In this document: positions 27,401-34,997 of the stretch, piece after piece
How positions within the stretch are numbered: the stretch's first letter is position 1
Layout: every line of letters starts with the position of its first letter
Notes under the pieces: model-generated
The model's database searches: none
What the model was told of the DNA's origin: nothing
The model's input: only the letters and a program-made list of their open reading frames with translations
Made by a program: the position numbers and the translations under genes
Assembly (NCBI GenBank): GCA_020059605.1
Contig: JAGVBT010000140.1
Span: 1 to 49,883, forward strand
Source: Deltaproteobacteria bacterium
Lineage (GTDB): Bacteria; Desulfobacterota; BSN033; UBA1163
Direction of reading: 5' to 3'
Length of the DNA: 49,883 nucleotides

Positions 27401-28027
27401 CGGCTGGGAGAACTGAAGAGTTCCCTTGAAGGGTTCGGGGAGGTCAACCTCCTCGCCCTCGAGGAGTACCAGGAGCTGAAGCAGCGGCACGACTTTCTCA
27501 CCGAACAGCAGAGCGACCTCCACCAGGCGCTCGATACCCTCAGGAAGGCCATCGTCCGGATCAACCGGACGACGACGAAGCGATTTTTGGAGACCTTTCA
27601 TCTCGTCAACGAAAAATTCAAGGAGGTCTTCGCCAGGCTCTTCAAGGGCGGGCATGCCAGCCTGATCCTGGTCGATGAGCAGGATCCCTCCACCTCGGGG
27701 GTGGATATCATGGCCCAACCGCCTGGCAAGAAGCTTCAGGACATCGATCTTCTTTCCGGAGGGGAGAAAGCCCTGGTGGCCACCGCGTTGCTCTTTGGCC
27801 TCTTCATGATCAAGTCCACGCCCTTCTGTCTCCTCGATGAAGTCGATGCACCTCTGGACGATGCGAACATCAACCGTTTCATCGAGATGGTCAGGGAATT
27901 TTCAAAGACCTCGCAGTTTCTCCTCATCACCCACAACAAGAAAACAATGGAGATGGCCAATACCCTTTACGGGATCACCATGGAAATTCCCGGAGTTTCA
28001 AAAGTGGTCTCGGTGAGGCTGAATTAA
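24470..28027 (+). CDS. smc: Chromosome segregation protein SMC
   Basis: 1185 aa condensin ATPase. The N-terminal head has Walker A GPNGCGKSN at residues 31-39. Two long coiled coils flank a hinge at about residues 520-650 (GQRLQYLMVEDEREATGA region). The C-terminal head has the ABC signature LLSGGEKALVATAL and Walker B FCLLDEVDAPLDD near residues 1100-1130. Family-typical length and intact. It compacts chromosomes with ScpA/ScpB, which are not in the window. ATG 24470 is in a weak translation context, right after repeat family A. Coding is very rich in Glu/Arg as expected for coiled coil, which explains many long false frames on the other strand. Confidence 0.97.
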   Translation: MKLKSLEMTGFKSFVDRLHLSFPEGITTIVGPNGCGKSNIVDAILWAIGERSAKHLRGKLMEDVIFGGTDGRKPMGMAEVSLTFSNEDGSAPAEYQQYSEIMITRRLFRSGESEFLINRTPCRLRDIIDLFLDTGIGVNGYSIVEQGRVEHLINANPQDRRFLIEEAGGIAKYKERKRLALMKMDATQQNLLRIQDIISEVKRQIVTLERQVKRAEEYKAMRKEVREIEIRFALQEYGELSEKGEAARGYLKALREREAVVSAQIAEREAKVEGMRLESLEEEENLRRLQHEIYDLNQKIQKMENEVEFFRREKEGLQRQEGRMLEEVGKGLQAWRETRRERRKMEENRKELEKESRENEEIVKEWEVLYNEFRGTLQEVSDQLEAEKGRLIDTLTRLTSLRNRQSHLEERREDLQKRIRSHTRESEEAREGLSRLEETLSRVEKEKEVNLILRSTLGEEKERWAEELEKLREAFRVRQSERFEWEEKLRLDRSRYLSLKELQENYEGFEKGVKSLLLRKREEQERWDRIIGVVADILDPDPPYEISLEAALGQRLQYLMVEDEREATGAIEFLKKESLGRGSFIPAGASGKKHQEQPLLPEVEDGPVPLLRFVKVKEGFSDIAAFLIGEIGVVDDLEKALRWMKQEGSFEILVTLEGEVVERTGVISGGSRDQGLGILERRREIRELEKKIEEEEEKCRQAREEESRLHQEILEREGRLEQRKREIQDKEIELLHQERDLEGVRKEISQFHQRAELLRFEGEELRGEEKEIEEEMKTVLDQMEKEEASRQNKEGELQSLKKTVEEVREGTEELGGRITEKKVSLASIEEKQRGMELRILNLSENIRTLREQVMDRTKGIRASREEATSLHGRIDQRERELEGLVEKHRLDEADLSRQRDKVETLSSQWKDTEASSKYLRQELEEIRQKSHEVDIRVSEVQLKLQHLQDSMRERYGATLSTSIGMVPGEFSREEMSKRLGELKSSLEGFGEVNLLALEEYQELKQRHDFLTEQQSDLHQALDTLRKAIVRINRTTTKRFLETFHLVNEKFKEVFARLFKGGHASLILVDEQDPSTSGVDIMAQPPGKKLQDIDLLSGGEKALVATALLFGLFMIKSTPFCLLDEVDAPLDDANINRFIEMVREFSKTSQFLLITHNKKTMEMANTLYGITMEIPGVSKVVSVRLN

Positions 28028-28057
28028 GGAAGACCGCATTTCGCCAACCGAAACAAC

Positions 28058-28086
28058 TTGACATTCGACCTATTTTTATTTATCTT
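28058..28086 (+). promoter_or_regulatory. Candidate sigma-70 promoter of small RNA
   Basis: TTGACA at 28058-28063 and TATCTT at 28081-28086, spacing 17 bp, about 30 bases after the smc stop. Predicted transcription start near 28093, directly before a strong hairpin and a terminator. Confidence 0.5.
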
Positions 28087-28092
28087 TTTTCT

Positions 28093-28184
28093 GGGTCCGG
28101 AGATGTGCATTCATATCTCCGGAGGTTTAAGTTTGGATGGCCGGGCCGCTATCCGGGGATGGACTACGGATATCGGCTTTTTTT
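28093..28184 (+). ncRNA. Candidate ~90-nt non-coding RNA with two hairpins
   Basis: Hairpin 1 pairs 28096-28106 with 28113-28123 (tccggagat with atctccgga plus two further pairs, one a G-U; loop gcattc). Hairpin 2 pairs gccg (28145-28148) and tatccg (28150-28155) with cggata and cggc (28067+100 region, 28167-28177) and is followed by seven T residues (28178-28184), a good intrinsic terminator. With the promoter at 28058 this forms a self-contained unit with no open reading frame. I matched it to no riboswitch or known sRNA class by eye. It could also be a terminated leader of the downstream ABC operon. Confidence 0.5.
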
Positions 28185-28258
28185 GCAGTGAGCATCATTC
28201 GAGATCGTATTGAAATCACTAAGGAAAAGCCTTTTCGTGAAGGTGTGAAATTTTTTAC

Positions 28259-28286
28259 TTGCATTATTTTTTTAGATGTGTAAAAT
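28259..28286 (+). promoter_or_regulatory. Possible promoter of the ABC transporter operon
   Basis: TTGCAT (28259-28264) and TAAAAT (28281-28286) with 16 bp spacing. The -10 is good and the -35 poor. It lies downstream of the small RNA terminator and ~215 bases before the binding-protein start. The remainder of the 28028-28500 gap holds only the small RNA unit and a repeat. Confidence 0.35.
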
Positions 28287-28323
28287 GGGGTGGCCTTTTT
28301 GGAACTTTTGAATTTACATTCAT

Positions 28324-28370
28324 AATCCCCTTTTGACCCCCCTTTAGAAAAGGGGGGATGGGGGGGATTT
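28324..28370. repeat. GC-rich hairpin repeat, family C-like
   Basis: Perfect stem ccccccttt (28337-28345) with aaagggggg (28349-28357), with outer atcccc/ggggatt words. Similar in style to other family C repeats. It lies in the leader of the ABC operon, where it would be transcribed from the 28259 promoter. Confidence 0.6.
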
Positions 28371-28500
28371 GAAAATTCTATTTAGTCCCGTTGAGAAAGG
28401 AGGTGATTCCAAGAAAGAAAAGAGAAAAAAGCAAGAGCGGTTGGATGCAAGCAGTCTAAATAGAACGGGAGTTATTTCAAACCAAGAAAGGGAGGGGATT

Positions 28501-29712
28501 ATGATGAAAAAGTTATTTATTTTTGCCGTTATTTTTGGATTTCTTTGTATAGGCCTAGCAGTTAGCAGCGGCGCACAACCCATAAGAGTCGGCGCAGTCA
28601 TCAACCTCACCGGTCCCGCCTCATCCTGGGGACAGTACCACGCCAAAGGCCATACCGATTATACAAAGTATGTCAACGAGGTGAAAGGCGGAGTTGCCGG
28701 GAGAAAGATCGATTTGACCATTGTGGATCATGCCTATAAGCCACCCGAGGGAGTGAAACTCGTGAAGAAATTCTGCGAGGAGAAAGTGGATATGATTGCC
28801 ACCTGGGATGCGGGGACCGGCATCATGATCAAACCCATCATCCAGGAGCATAAGATCCCTACGATCAACTACTCCACCTTCCAGGGACTTCTTAAACCCC
28901 CGATCGACTACATCTACCTTCCATTTGGGAGTTATATTTTAGATTCTTATGCGGTCTTGGAATATATCAAGGCCATCCATAAGGGAAAAGATGCTCCCAA
29001 GGTGGGCCTGTTAACCTATAACAACGCTTATGGGAAAGCCATTCATGATCCGAGCAAGGAGTATGCCGCCAAACATGGCATCAATATCGTGGGTATCGAG
29101 GAATTCCCTCCGCCAACAGTGGACATCACCACGGAAGTGATGCGGTTGAAAGAGAAGGGGGCGGAATATCTTTTCGTTCAGGTCCTTCCGGAGGCGATTA
29201 TCAGGGCCTTGAGGTCAATGGACCGTATCAACTATAGCGTTCCAGTTTTTGGAACATGGACTGCGACGGACCCCGATTTCTTTAAGCTTGGGAAAGGACT
29301 CATCCGGAATCGACTCGCCATGCAATTCTGCGGGGTGCTCCCCGGCGATAAAGTGTGGGGGATGAAGTTGATGGAAGATCTGATGGCCAAATATAAGACA
29401 GTTGACAAATTCGACACCTCCTACTGGGAAGGCGTCGTGGTGGCCATGATCATGGAGAGGGCGATGCATCGTGCCTCCGGACTTTTTGGAACGATCAATG
29501 CCGAGAATATCAACAAGGCGATGGAAACCTTCAAGAACGAAGATTTTGGCGGTCTCGTTCCCCCTGTCACCTATACCAAGGATTATCACGAAGGGTCCTT
29601 TTTGGGAAGGATTGTCCAGATTCACGAAGATTCAACCTATTCGCCGATGTCGAATTTCTTCACACCCGGAAAGGGGGAGATCAAGGTTCTAAAAACTCTC
29701 CAGGCAAAATAA
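28501..29712 (+). CDS. Branched-chain-type ABC transporter periplasmic binding protein
   Basis: About 403 aa from ATG 28501 (or 28504) after GGGAGGGG. The frame is open further upstream, but that part is repeat and leader. The signal peptide KKLFIFAVIFGFLCIGLAVS ends near SSGAQ. The mature protein begins IRVGAVINLTGPASSWGQYH, the type I periplasmic binding fold of LivK/HAAT family receptors, with IVDHAYKPPEGVKLVKKF near residue 75. These receptors bind branched-chain amino acids, amides or aromatic/aliphatic acids. It is first in an operon with LivG, a CoA ligase, LivH, LivM and LivF, so an organic acid ligand is likely; this is inferred from the ligases. Confidence 0.9.
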   Translation: MMKKLFIFAVIFGFLCIGLAVSSGAQPIRVGAVINLTGPASSWGQYHAKGHTDYTKYVNEVKGGVAGRKIDLTIVDHAYKPPEGVKLVKKFCEEKVDMIATWDAGTGIMIKPIIQEHKIPTINYSTFQGLLKPPIDYIYLPFGSYILDSYAVLEYIKAIHKGKDAPKVGLLTYNNAYGKAIHDPSKEYAAKHGINIVGIEEFPPPTVDITTEVMRLKEKGAEYLFVQVLPEAIIRALRSMDRINYSVPVFGTWTATDPDFFKLGKGLIRNRLAMQFCGVLPGDKVWGMKLMEDLMAKYKTVDKFDTSYWEGVVVAMIMERAMHRASGLFGTINAENINKAMETFKNEDFGGLVPPVTYTKDYHEGSFLGRIVQIHEDSTYSPMSNFFTPGKGEIKVLKTLQAK

Positions 29713-29737
29713 GAACGGGGTTTGAAAGGAAGCTTAG

Positions 29738-30565
29738 ATGAAGGCATTTCGGGGCACACCGAGTATTTATGCCTCCGCTCAGCCCGAGCATCATCGGGCT
29801 GAGCTGGAGGTGAAAAATATTACGCTGAACTTTGGGGGAGTGATGGCGCTCCATGATGTTGACCTCGCTGTTCACACGGGCGAATTGGTCAGTGTCATCG
29901 GGCCCAATGGCGCCGGGAAGACCAGCCTGATGAACTCCATCACAGGCTACTATCACCCACAGACAGGCAAGATCCTCTTCAATGGAGAGGAGATCATGGG
30001 CCACCACCCTCATGAAATCACAAAGAAGGGAATTGGACGGACGTATCAGAATATTGAGCTCTTTCCTGGCATGACGGTGCTTTCCAACATGCTCCTGGCG
30101 AGGCATCTGTATTGTGACTATGGCTTCGGAGGGGCAGTGTTGTTCTCCCGTTCGGTCAGAAAGAAAGAAGTGGAACACCGCCAGGTTCTGGAAGAGCTGA
30201 TCGATTTTTTAGAGATGCAACCCATCCGGAAGAAACCCGTTGGCTCTCTGCCTTATGGATTGCGAAAGAGAGTGGAACTGGGCCGGGCTCTGGCGCTCCA
30301 GCCGAAACTGCTGGTGCTGGATGAGCCTTTTGCCGGGATGACGCTCGAGGAAAAGGAGGATATGGTCCGGTTTCTCCTGGAGTTGAACTCCGCGTGGGGT
30401 CAGACGATGATCCTGGTGGAACATGACATGTCCGTGGTGATGAGCGTCTCCCAGCGGATCATGGTCCTGAATTTTGGTGAACGGATCGCAGAAGGCACAC
30501 CGGATGACATCCAGAATCATCCGGAGGTGATCAAGGCCTATTTAGGAGAAACAACCAAGTTCTAA
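29738..30565 (+). CDS. livG: ABC transporter ATP-binding protein LivG type
   Basis: 275 aa. Walker A GPNGAGKTS near residue 53, LivG-like insert around RTYQNIELFPGMTVLSNML, a degenerate signature LPYGLRKRVELGRAL near residue 175 and Walker B LLVLDEPFAGM near 195, then the switch histidine in VEHDMSVVM. The C-terminal HPEVIKAYLGE matches LivG. The N-terminus from ATG 29738 has ~25 residues before the conserved LEVKNITLNFGGV; a perfect 11-bp hairpin (29777-29804) lies in this extension, with GAGG and a GTG right after it, so a downstream start at GTG 29811 is possible. Confidence 0.93.
   Translation: MKAFRGTPSIYASAQPEHHRAELEVKNITLNFGGVMALHDVDLAVHTGELVSVIGPNGAGKTSLMNSITGYYHPQTGKILFNGEEIMGHHPHEITKKGIGRTYQNIELFPGMTVLSNMLLARHLYCDYGFGGAVLFSRSVRKKEVEHRQVLEELIDFLEMQPIRKKPVGSLPYGLRKRVELGRALALQPKLLVLDEPFAGMTLEEKEDMVRFLLELNSAWGQTMILVEHDMSVVMSVSQRIMVLNFGERIAEGTPDDIQNHPEVIKAYLGETTKF
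29777..29804 (+). promoter_or_regulatory. Perfect 11-bp hairpin in the 5' coding part of livG
   Basis: gctcagcccga (29777-29787) pairs with tcgggctgagc (29794-29804) around the loop gcatca. It falls before the conserved ABC domain and just upstream of ctggaggtg, where it could affect translation starts or mRNA processing between the receptor and ATPase genes. Confidence 0.5.
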
Positions 30566-30622
30566 CCCCCCTCTCTCCCCCTCTCCCCTGAGGGGAGAGG
30601 GATAGGGTGAGGGGAGGAGATA
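30566..30622. repeat. Dispersed inverted repeat, family C
   Basis: ccctctcccc (from about 30583) pairs with ggggagaggg (to about 30602), followed by the ggtgaggggagg tail shared with 5801-5840. It fills the livG-CoA ligase gap; the tail may also serve as ribosome-binding purines for the ligase. Confidence 0.75.
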
Positions 30623-30628
30623 GAGAGA

Positions 30629-32575
30629 ATGGAAGTTACCAAAACAAAACGATTCGACGAAGGGATTGTTCAATCCTTAGCCCAATTGACCTTGCCACAG
30701 ATTTTAACCAAACAGGCAGAGCGATTAGGCATCTCTCAAATCGCCATCCGCGAAAAGATGTTCGGGATATGGCTCGCCTATACCTGGGAAGATTACCAGC
30801 GCTATACCAAACAGGTCGCCCTGGGTCTTTTTGCCCTCGGTCTCAAACGGGGTGAAAATATTGGCCTCATTGTAAACAACCACCCGGAATGGTTGTTCAG
30901 CGAATTAGGCGCTCAAGCCCTGGGCGCCATCACGATCAATATGTTTACCTCCTCTATCGCTAAAGAATTAACCATAATGCTGAACCGGATTCAGGCGACC
31001 TATGCTGTTGTCCAGGACCAGGAACAGGTGGACAAGCTCTTGGAAATGAAAGAGCAACTTCCCATGGTCCGGAAGGTCATCTATATTGATCCAACAGGAA
31101 TGAGGACTTACGCCGGAGACCCGTGGCTGATGAGTTTTCAGGACCTCCTGAAATTGGGCGAGGAGTTAGACAAAAAAGAACCCCGTCTTTTTGAAGAGGA
31201 GCTGTGGAAAGGAAAGCCGGAGGAAGTAGCCCTGATGATCATGACCTCCGGAACAACGGGCATTCCGAAACTGGCGATGATTTCGCACCAGAGTTTTACT
31301 GAGATCGCCAGAAAATGGATTGAGACCGCTCCCATCGGCATTGGCGACAACTGGATTTCGATCACGCCCACAGCCTGGATTGTCGATCAGATGTGGGGGA
31401 TGGGCGTTTCGACATTGACTGGCATGGCCATGAACTTCCCTGAAACACTGGAAACCCAGGCCGAAGATTTCCGCGAAATCGGGCCGGTCGTCATCATCAC
31501 CTCTTCGCGATTCTGGGAAGACCTTGCCTCCAAGATCAGGGTCAAGATGGCGGACGCGGGATGGATCAAGCGGAAGCTTTTTACCTTAGGCGAAAAAATC
31601 GGCGGGGCGGTTGTGGATCATGAGTCCAAGAAGGAGTCGGTCCCGGCCCATTTACAATTGCTGCACCGGCTTTTTGCAAGAATTGTCTATGGCCCTCTTC
31701 TGGACCGGGTCGGCTGCGCCCAGATCCGGGCGGCTATCACAGGGGGGCACCCCATCAGTCCGGATGTTATTCGTTTCTTCAGGGCGAAAGGGTTGAATCT
31801 CAAGCATGCCTATGGTCTTACCGAAGGTGGAGGAGTATTCCAGGTTCAGCCGGATAAGGAGGTCAAGCCTGAATCGGTCGGGAAACCCCTGCCACGGACA
31901 GAGGTTAAAATTGCCGAAGACCAGGAGGTGCTGGTTAAAACTCCTTCCTGCTTTGTCGGTTACTACCAGGATGAGGAGGCCACGAAAAAGGCTCTCAAAG
32001 ATGGCTGGCTTCATACAGGAGATGCAGGCTATATTGATGACGACGGACATCTCCTTATCATTGGCCGCAAGGAAGAGATCATGCGTACCAAAGGGGGAGA
32101 AGCCATTTCCTCCGACTTTATCGAAACGAGATTGAAATTCAGCCCATACATTAAAGAAGCCGTGGTCTGGGGTGAAGGCCGCGACTATATCACGGGATTC
32201 ATCAATATCGATTTTGGGAATGTGGGCAGTTGGGCAGAGGATCGAATGATTCCTTATACCACCTTTACCGATCTCTCCCAACAGCCGGCGGTCGAGGAGC
32301 TGATCCTCGGAGAGGTCCGGCAGGTCAACACCCAGTTGCCCAAACCGATGAGACTGCATAAGATTATCCTCCTGTATAAACTCCTGGATGCTGATGATGA
32401 AGAGCTGACACGGACCGGTAAAGTTCGAAGGAAGTTCGTCTATGAGCAGTACATCAATCTGATCGAAGCCATGTATAGTGGTCAGAAAGAACTCCAGGTG
32501 ACCGGCAAGGTCCGATACCGGGATGGGCAGGTGGGTACGATCGAAACAAAAGTGAAGATATTGAACGTTGAATAG
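30629..32575 (+). CDS. AMP-forming acyl-CoA synthetase (long form)
   Basis: 648 aa adenylate-forming ligase that activates a carboxylic acid to its CoA thioester. The ATP/phosphate loop is MTSGTTGIPKLA near residue 207; the A5 region HAYGLTEGGG near 390 and the A7 motif GWLHTGDAGYIDDDGHLLI near 455-475 are present, as is the hinge GRKEEIMRTKGGEAISSDFI near 480. The C-terminal lysine region is ELTRTGKVRRKFV. Its architecture is closer to long-chain (FadD15-like) enzymes. It lies between livG and livH, a position typical for transporter clusters taking up acids that are immediately CoA-activated. Substrate not predictable. Confidence 0.9.
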   Translation: MEVTKTKRFDEGIVQSLAQLTLPQILTKQAERLGISQIAIREKMFGIWLAYTWEDYQRYTKQVALGLFALGLKRGENIGLIVNNHPEWLFSELGAQALGAITINMFTSSIAKELTIMLNRIQATYAVVQDQEQVDKLLEMKEQLPMVRKVIYIDPTGMRTYAGDPWLMSFQDLLKLGEELDKKEPRLFEEELWKGKPEEVALMIMTSGTTGIPKLAMISHQSFTEIARKWIETAPIGIGDNWISITPTAWIVDQMWGMGVSTLTGMAMNFPETLETQAEDFREIGPVVIITSSRFWEDLASKIRVKMADAGWIKRKLFTLGEKIGGAVVDHESKKESVPAHLQLLHRLFARIVYGPLLDRVGCAQIRAAITGGHPISPDVIRFFRAKGLNLKHAYGLTEGGGVFQVQPDKEVKPESVGKPLPRTEVKIAEDQEVLVKTPSCFVGYYQDEEATKKALKDGWLHTGDAGYIDDDGHLLIIGRKEEIMRTKGGEAISSDFIETRLKFSPYIKEAVVWGEGRDYITGFINIDFGNVGSWAEDRMIPYTTFTDLSQQPAVEELILGEVRQVNTQLPKPMRLHKIILLYKLLDADDEELTRTGKVRRKFVYEQYINLIEAMYSGQKELQVTGKVRYRDGQVGTIETKVKILNVE

Positions 32576-32587
32576 GAGGACCGAAAA

Positions 32588-32775
32588 AAATTCCAATAAC
32601 CAAATTCCAAGCTCCAAGGGTTTATTACAAACCGATCGTCCAAGAATATGTCATGCTGAACTCGGTTCAGCATCTCTGAGACCCTGAAACAAGTTCAGGG
32701 TGACAATTTTTCTTTCGTTTGATGATTGGTGATTGGAAATTATTTGGTTATTGGTGCTTGGTGTTTGGAATTTAT
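32588..32775. repeat. Nested composite of two dispersed repeat families
   Basis: Outer arms (family G): ccaataaccaaattccaagc near 32589-32608 and its inverted counterpart attggttattgg-type words at about 32722-32770. Nested inside (family F, 32650-32706) is a palindromic unit from tgtcatgctgaa to cagggtgaca. It fills the spacer before livH and creates a false N-terminal extension of that frame. Confidence 0.7.
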
Positions 32776-32793
32776 TCCTATGGGAGGTTTTTC

Positions 32794-33672
32794 ATGGAAT
32801 TCTTTTTTCAGCTCTTGATACAGGGTCTATCCGTAGGGTTCCTTTACGCCCTTGCCGCCCTTGGATTCGTCATGATTTTCAAGTCATCGAGCGTCCTCAA
32901 TTTTGCTCATGGGGATCTCCTCGCCATGGGAGCCTTCTTTTTTCTGGTTTTTTCCTTGTGGTGGAAACTACCCATTCCCATCGCATTCCTAATGACACTT
33001 GTCGGAAGTTTTGCCATGGGTTTTATCATTGAGAGGCTCTTTCTTCGTCCCCTGATTGGCGAATCCCTGATCCTGGTGATTATGCTTACGGTGGGGCTGG
33101 CCTCCATGTTCAAGGGGTTGATGCTCTTTATCTTCGGAGGGAATCTATTTGCTTACCCGGAATTCCTTCCCCAGAACCTGTCGATTCAACTGGGGAACAT
33201 TCTCATCCCGCCGGTCTATATGGCCACTTTTATCATCAGTATCCTTTTTCTCCTTCTTTTTGGCCTTTTTTTCAAATACTCTTCACAAGGGATTTATATG
33301 AGGTCGGTTGCAGACAATCAGTCCGCAGCCCTCTCCCTGGGTGTTCATGTGAGGAGGGTGTTCGCCCTGTCCTGGGCGATTGCGGCCCTGGTTTGTGCGA
33401 TGAGCGGAATCATTCTGGGGATCATCAGCGGCGTCAATGTCCATAGCATCAGCATCATCGGCCTCAAGGTCTTCCCGGTCGTCATCCTGGGCGGCCTGGA
33501 GAGCATCGGCGGGGCCATCATCGGCGGTATTATCATCGGACTTTTAGAGACCTTTACGGGAGGATATATTTCGACTTCCCTTCGAGAAGTAGTCCCTTAT
33601 ATTGTCCTGGTCCTTATCTTACTGGTGAAACCCTACGGACTTTTCGGTCTGGTGGAAATCGAGCGTGTATAA
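32794..33672 (+). CDS. livH: Branched-chain-type ABC permease LivH
   Basis: 292 aa from ATG 32794, preceded by GGGAGG; an in-frame ATG at 32719 is inside a repeat (reading GDWKLFGYWCLVFG) and is rejected as start. About eight membrane segments. LivH-type features are LIQGLSVGFLYALAALGFVM at the N-terminus, FKSSSVLNFAHGDLLAMGAF near residue 30 and the EAA-like loop GLKVFPVVILGGLESIGGAI near 230. It forms the transmembrane channel with LivM. It is followed by a highly structured spacer. Confidence 0.94.
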   Translation: MEFFFQLLIQGLSVGFLYALAALGFVMIFKSSSVLNFAHGDLLAMGAFFFLVFSLWWKLPIPIAFLMTLVGSFAMGFIIERLFLRPLIGESLILVIMLTVGLASMFKGLMLFIFGGNLFAYPEFLPQNLSIQLGNILIPPVYMATFIISILFLLLFGLFFKYSSQGIYMRSVADNQSAALSLGVHVRRVFALSWAIAALVCAMSGIILGIISGVNVHSISIIGLKVFPVVILGGLESIGGAIIGGIIIGLLETFTGGYISTSLREVVPYIVLVLILLVKPYGLFGLVEIERV

Positions 33673-33689
33673 AACCATAACATCGTTGG

Positions 33690-33782
33690 AGGAGCGTCCC
33701 GCTAAAACGGGACTTGAGGTTCCTGCGGCAGGGGCAAAAGATTTTTGCCTTAAGCGAAGCGATCCTCAAACGAAGTGCTCCT
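33690..33782 (+). repeat. Cloverleaf-like structured spacer element
   Basis: Nested perfect stems: aggagc (33690-33695) with gctcct (33777-33782); gtcccg (33696-33701) with cgggac (33708-33713); ttgagg (33714-33719) with cctcaa (33764-33769); cctg with cagg (33722-33732); ggcaaaa (33733-33739) with ttttgcc (33743-33749). Together they make a multi-branched fold of ~93 nt in the livH-livM gap. It may be another dispersed repeat or a structured RNA. Confidence 0.65.
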
Positions 33783-33813
33783 ATTGCGAATCATTTAGCG
33801 GTTTGGAGGCAGA

Positions 33814-34884
33814 ATGAGAAAGCCGAAATTACATCCCTGCGGGAATTATAACGAGAAATACGAAGAGGAGCTGACCATCTTTGAGACCGATTTCGGCAGG
33901 GTCTGGGTGTTGATCGGACTCCTTGTTCTTTTTGTTGGAATTCCTTTGATCAGCAGTAATTACGCCCTTTATGTGATCAATCACATCGGGATCTTTGCTA
34001 TTGCTGCCGTGGGTCTTAACCTCCTGATCGGATTCACAGGGCAGATTTCCCTCGGTCACGGGGCTTTCTTCGGTGTGGGAGGCTATGCCGCCGCTATCCT
34101 CACCACCCGGTTGGGTTTCCCGTTCTATCTTTCGCTTCTCTCCGCAGGGGTTATCACAGCGATGGTGGGCATGATCTTCGGTCTCCCATCCGCCCGACTG
34201 AAGCATCTTTATCTCACCATTGCCACACTGGCTGGCCAGTTCATTCTCCAGTTCCTCTTCGTGAACTGGGAAAGCCTCACCGGCGGATCGATGGGAATCA
34301 TCCTCCCCCGGGCGAGCCTTTTCGGTTTGAGCCTGAAGAGCGACCAGGCCTATTTCTATGTGGTATTTGTCTGTTTGGTGACGATGCTCTGGATTGCCAA
34401 GAACCTTCTCCGGACACGCTACGGCAGGGCTTTTGTCGCCATTCGTGACAATGACCGGGCAGCCGAGGGCATGGGAATTCCTATCTTTCAATACAAACTG
34501 CTTGCTTTTGCGATCAGCTCCTTTTATGCCGGATTTGCCGGGGCCCTCTGGACGCACTACTTAGCCAGTATCACACCTGACCCCTTTACCCTGTTTCTCT
34601 CCGTCGAATTTATCGCCATGATCATCATCGGCGGCCTGGGAAGCCTTACGGGAAGCGTATTCGGAGCCATTTTCATCACCTCGCTCAATGAGATATTGAG
34701 CCATGCATCGGAGTTTTTTATCAACCTGCAGGCTCTTGCAGGCATTGCCCTGACGATTGCGCCGCTTCGTGAATTCATCTTCGGACTGGCGATTGTGCTC
34801 TTCATCATTTTTGAGCCACGGGGACTGGCGGAAGTTTGGCGGATTGTCCGATCCAGTTTCCGGCTCTGGCCATTTTCTTATTAA
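33814..34884 (+). CDS. livM: Branched-chain-type ABC permease LivM
   Basis: 356 aa with eight to ten hydrophobic segments. LivM signatures are INHIGIFAIAAVGLNLLIGF near residue 48, TGQISLGHGAFFGVGGYAAA near 75, and the coupling loop MIIIGGLGSLTGSVFGA near 275. RYGRAFVAIRDNDRAAEGMG near 205 is also conserved. The N-terminal ~30 residues are hydrophilic. ATG 33814 follows GGAGG at suitable distance. Partner of LivH. A GC-rich hairpin spacer separates it from livF. Confidence 0.94.
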   Translation: MRKPKLHPCGNYNEKYEEELTIFETDFGRVWVLIGLLVLFVGIPLISSNYALYVINHIGIFAIAAVGLNLLIGFTGQISLGHGAFFGVGGYAAAILTTRLGFPFYLSLLSAGVITAMVGMIFGLPSARLKHLYLTIATLAGQFILQFLFVNWESLTGGSMGIILPRASLFGLSLKSDQAYFYVVFVCLVTMLWIAKNLLRTRYGRAFVAIRDNDRAAEGMGIPIFQYKLLAFAISSFYAGFAGALWTHYLASITPDPFTLFLSVEFIAMIIIGGLGSLTGSVFGAIFITSLNEILSHASEFFINLQALAGIALTIAPLREFIFGLAIVLFIIFEPRGLAEVWRIVRSSFRLWPFSY

Positions 34885-34911
34885 AATGATTACACAGAGC
34901 CCCCGTACTTT

Positions 34912-34992
34912 CCCTTTTTAACCCCTCCACACCTCCCCTTAATGTAAGGGGAGGCTGGGTGGGGTTATGATAGGGGTGAGGGGGTGCCGAGG
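34912..34992. repeat. Hairpin repeat, family C-like, before livF
   Basis: cctccccttaatgtaagggg centres a hairpin (about 34931-34952) flanked by acccctccacac and ctgggtggggtt words, ending with ataggggtgagggggtg. The same general style as family C elsewhere in the window. It occupies the livM-livF spacer. Confidence 0.6.
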
Positions 34993-34997
34993 GAGTT

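Noticed and set aside
28093..28184. Assignment of the small RNA candidate to a known riboswitch (c-di-GMP, fluoride or purine classes)
   Set aside because: None of the conserved core motifs that I know for these classes is present; left unassigned.
28369..28500. 44-codon N-terminal extension of the binding protein
   Set aside because: It would place the signal peptide internally; ATG 28501 follows GGGAGGGG and begins a normal signal sequence.
31652..32617. 321-codon minus-strand frame opposite the CoA ligase
   Set aside because: It mirrors a gene with intact catalytic motifs on the plus strand and shows no domain of its own.
33829..34557. 242-codon minus-strand frame opposite livM
   Set aside because: Hydrophilic antisense of a membrane protein gene; no start context or recognisable motif.
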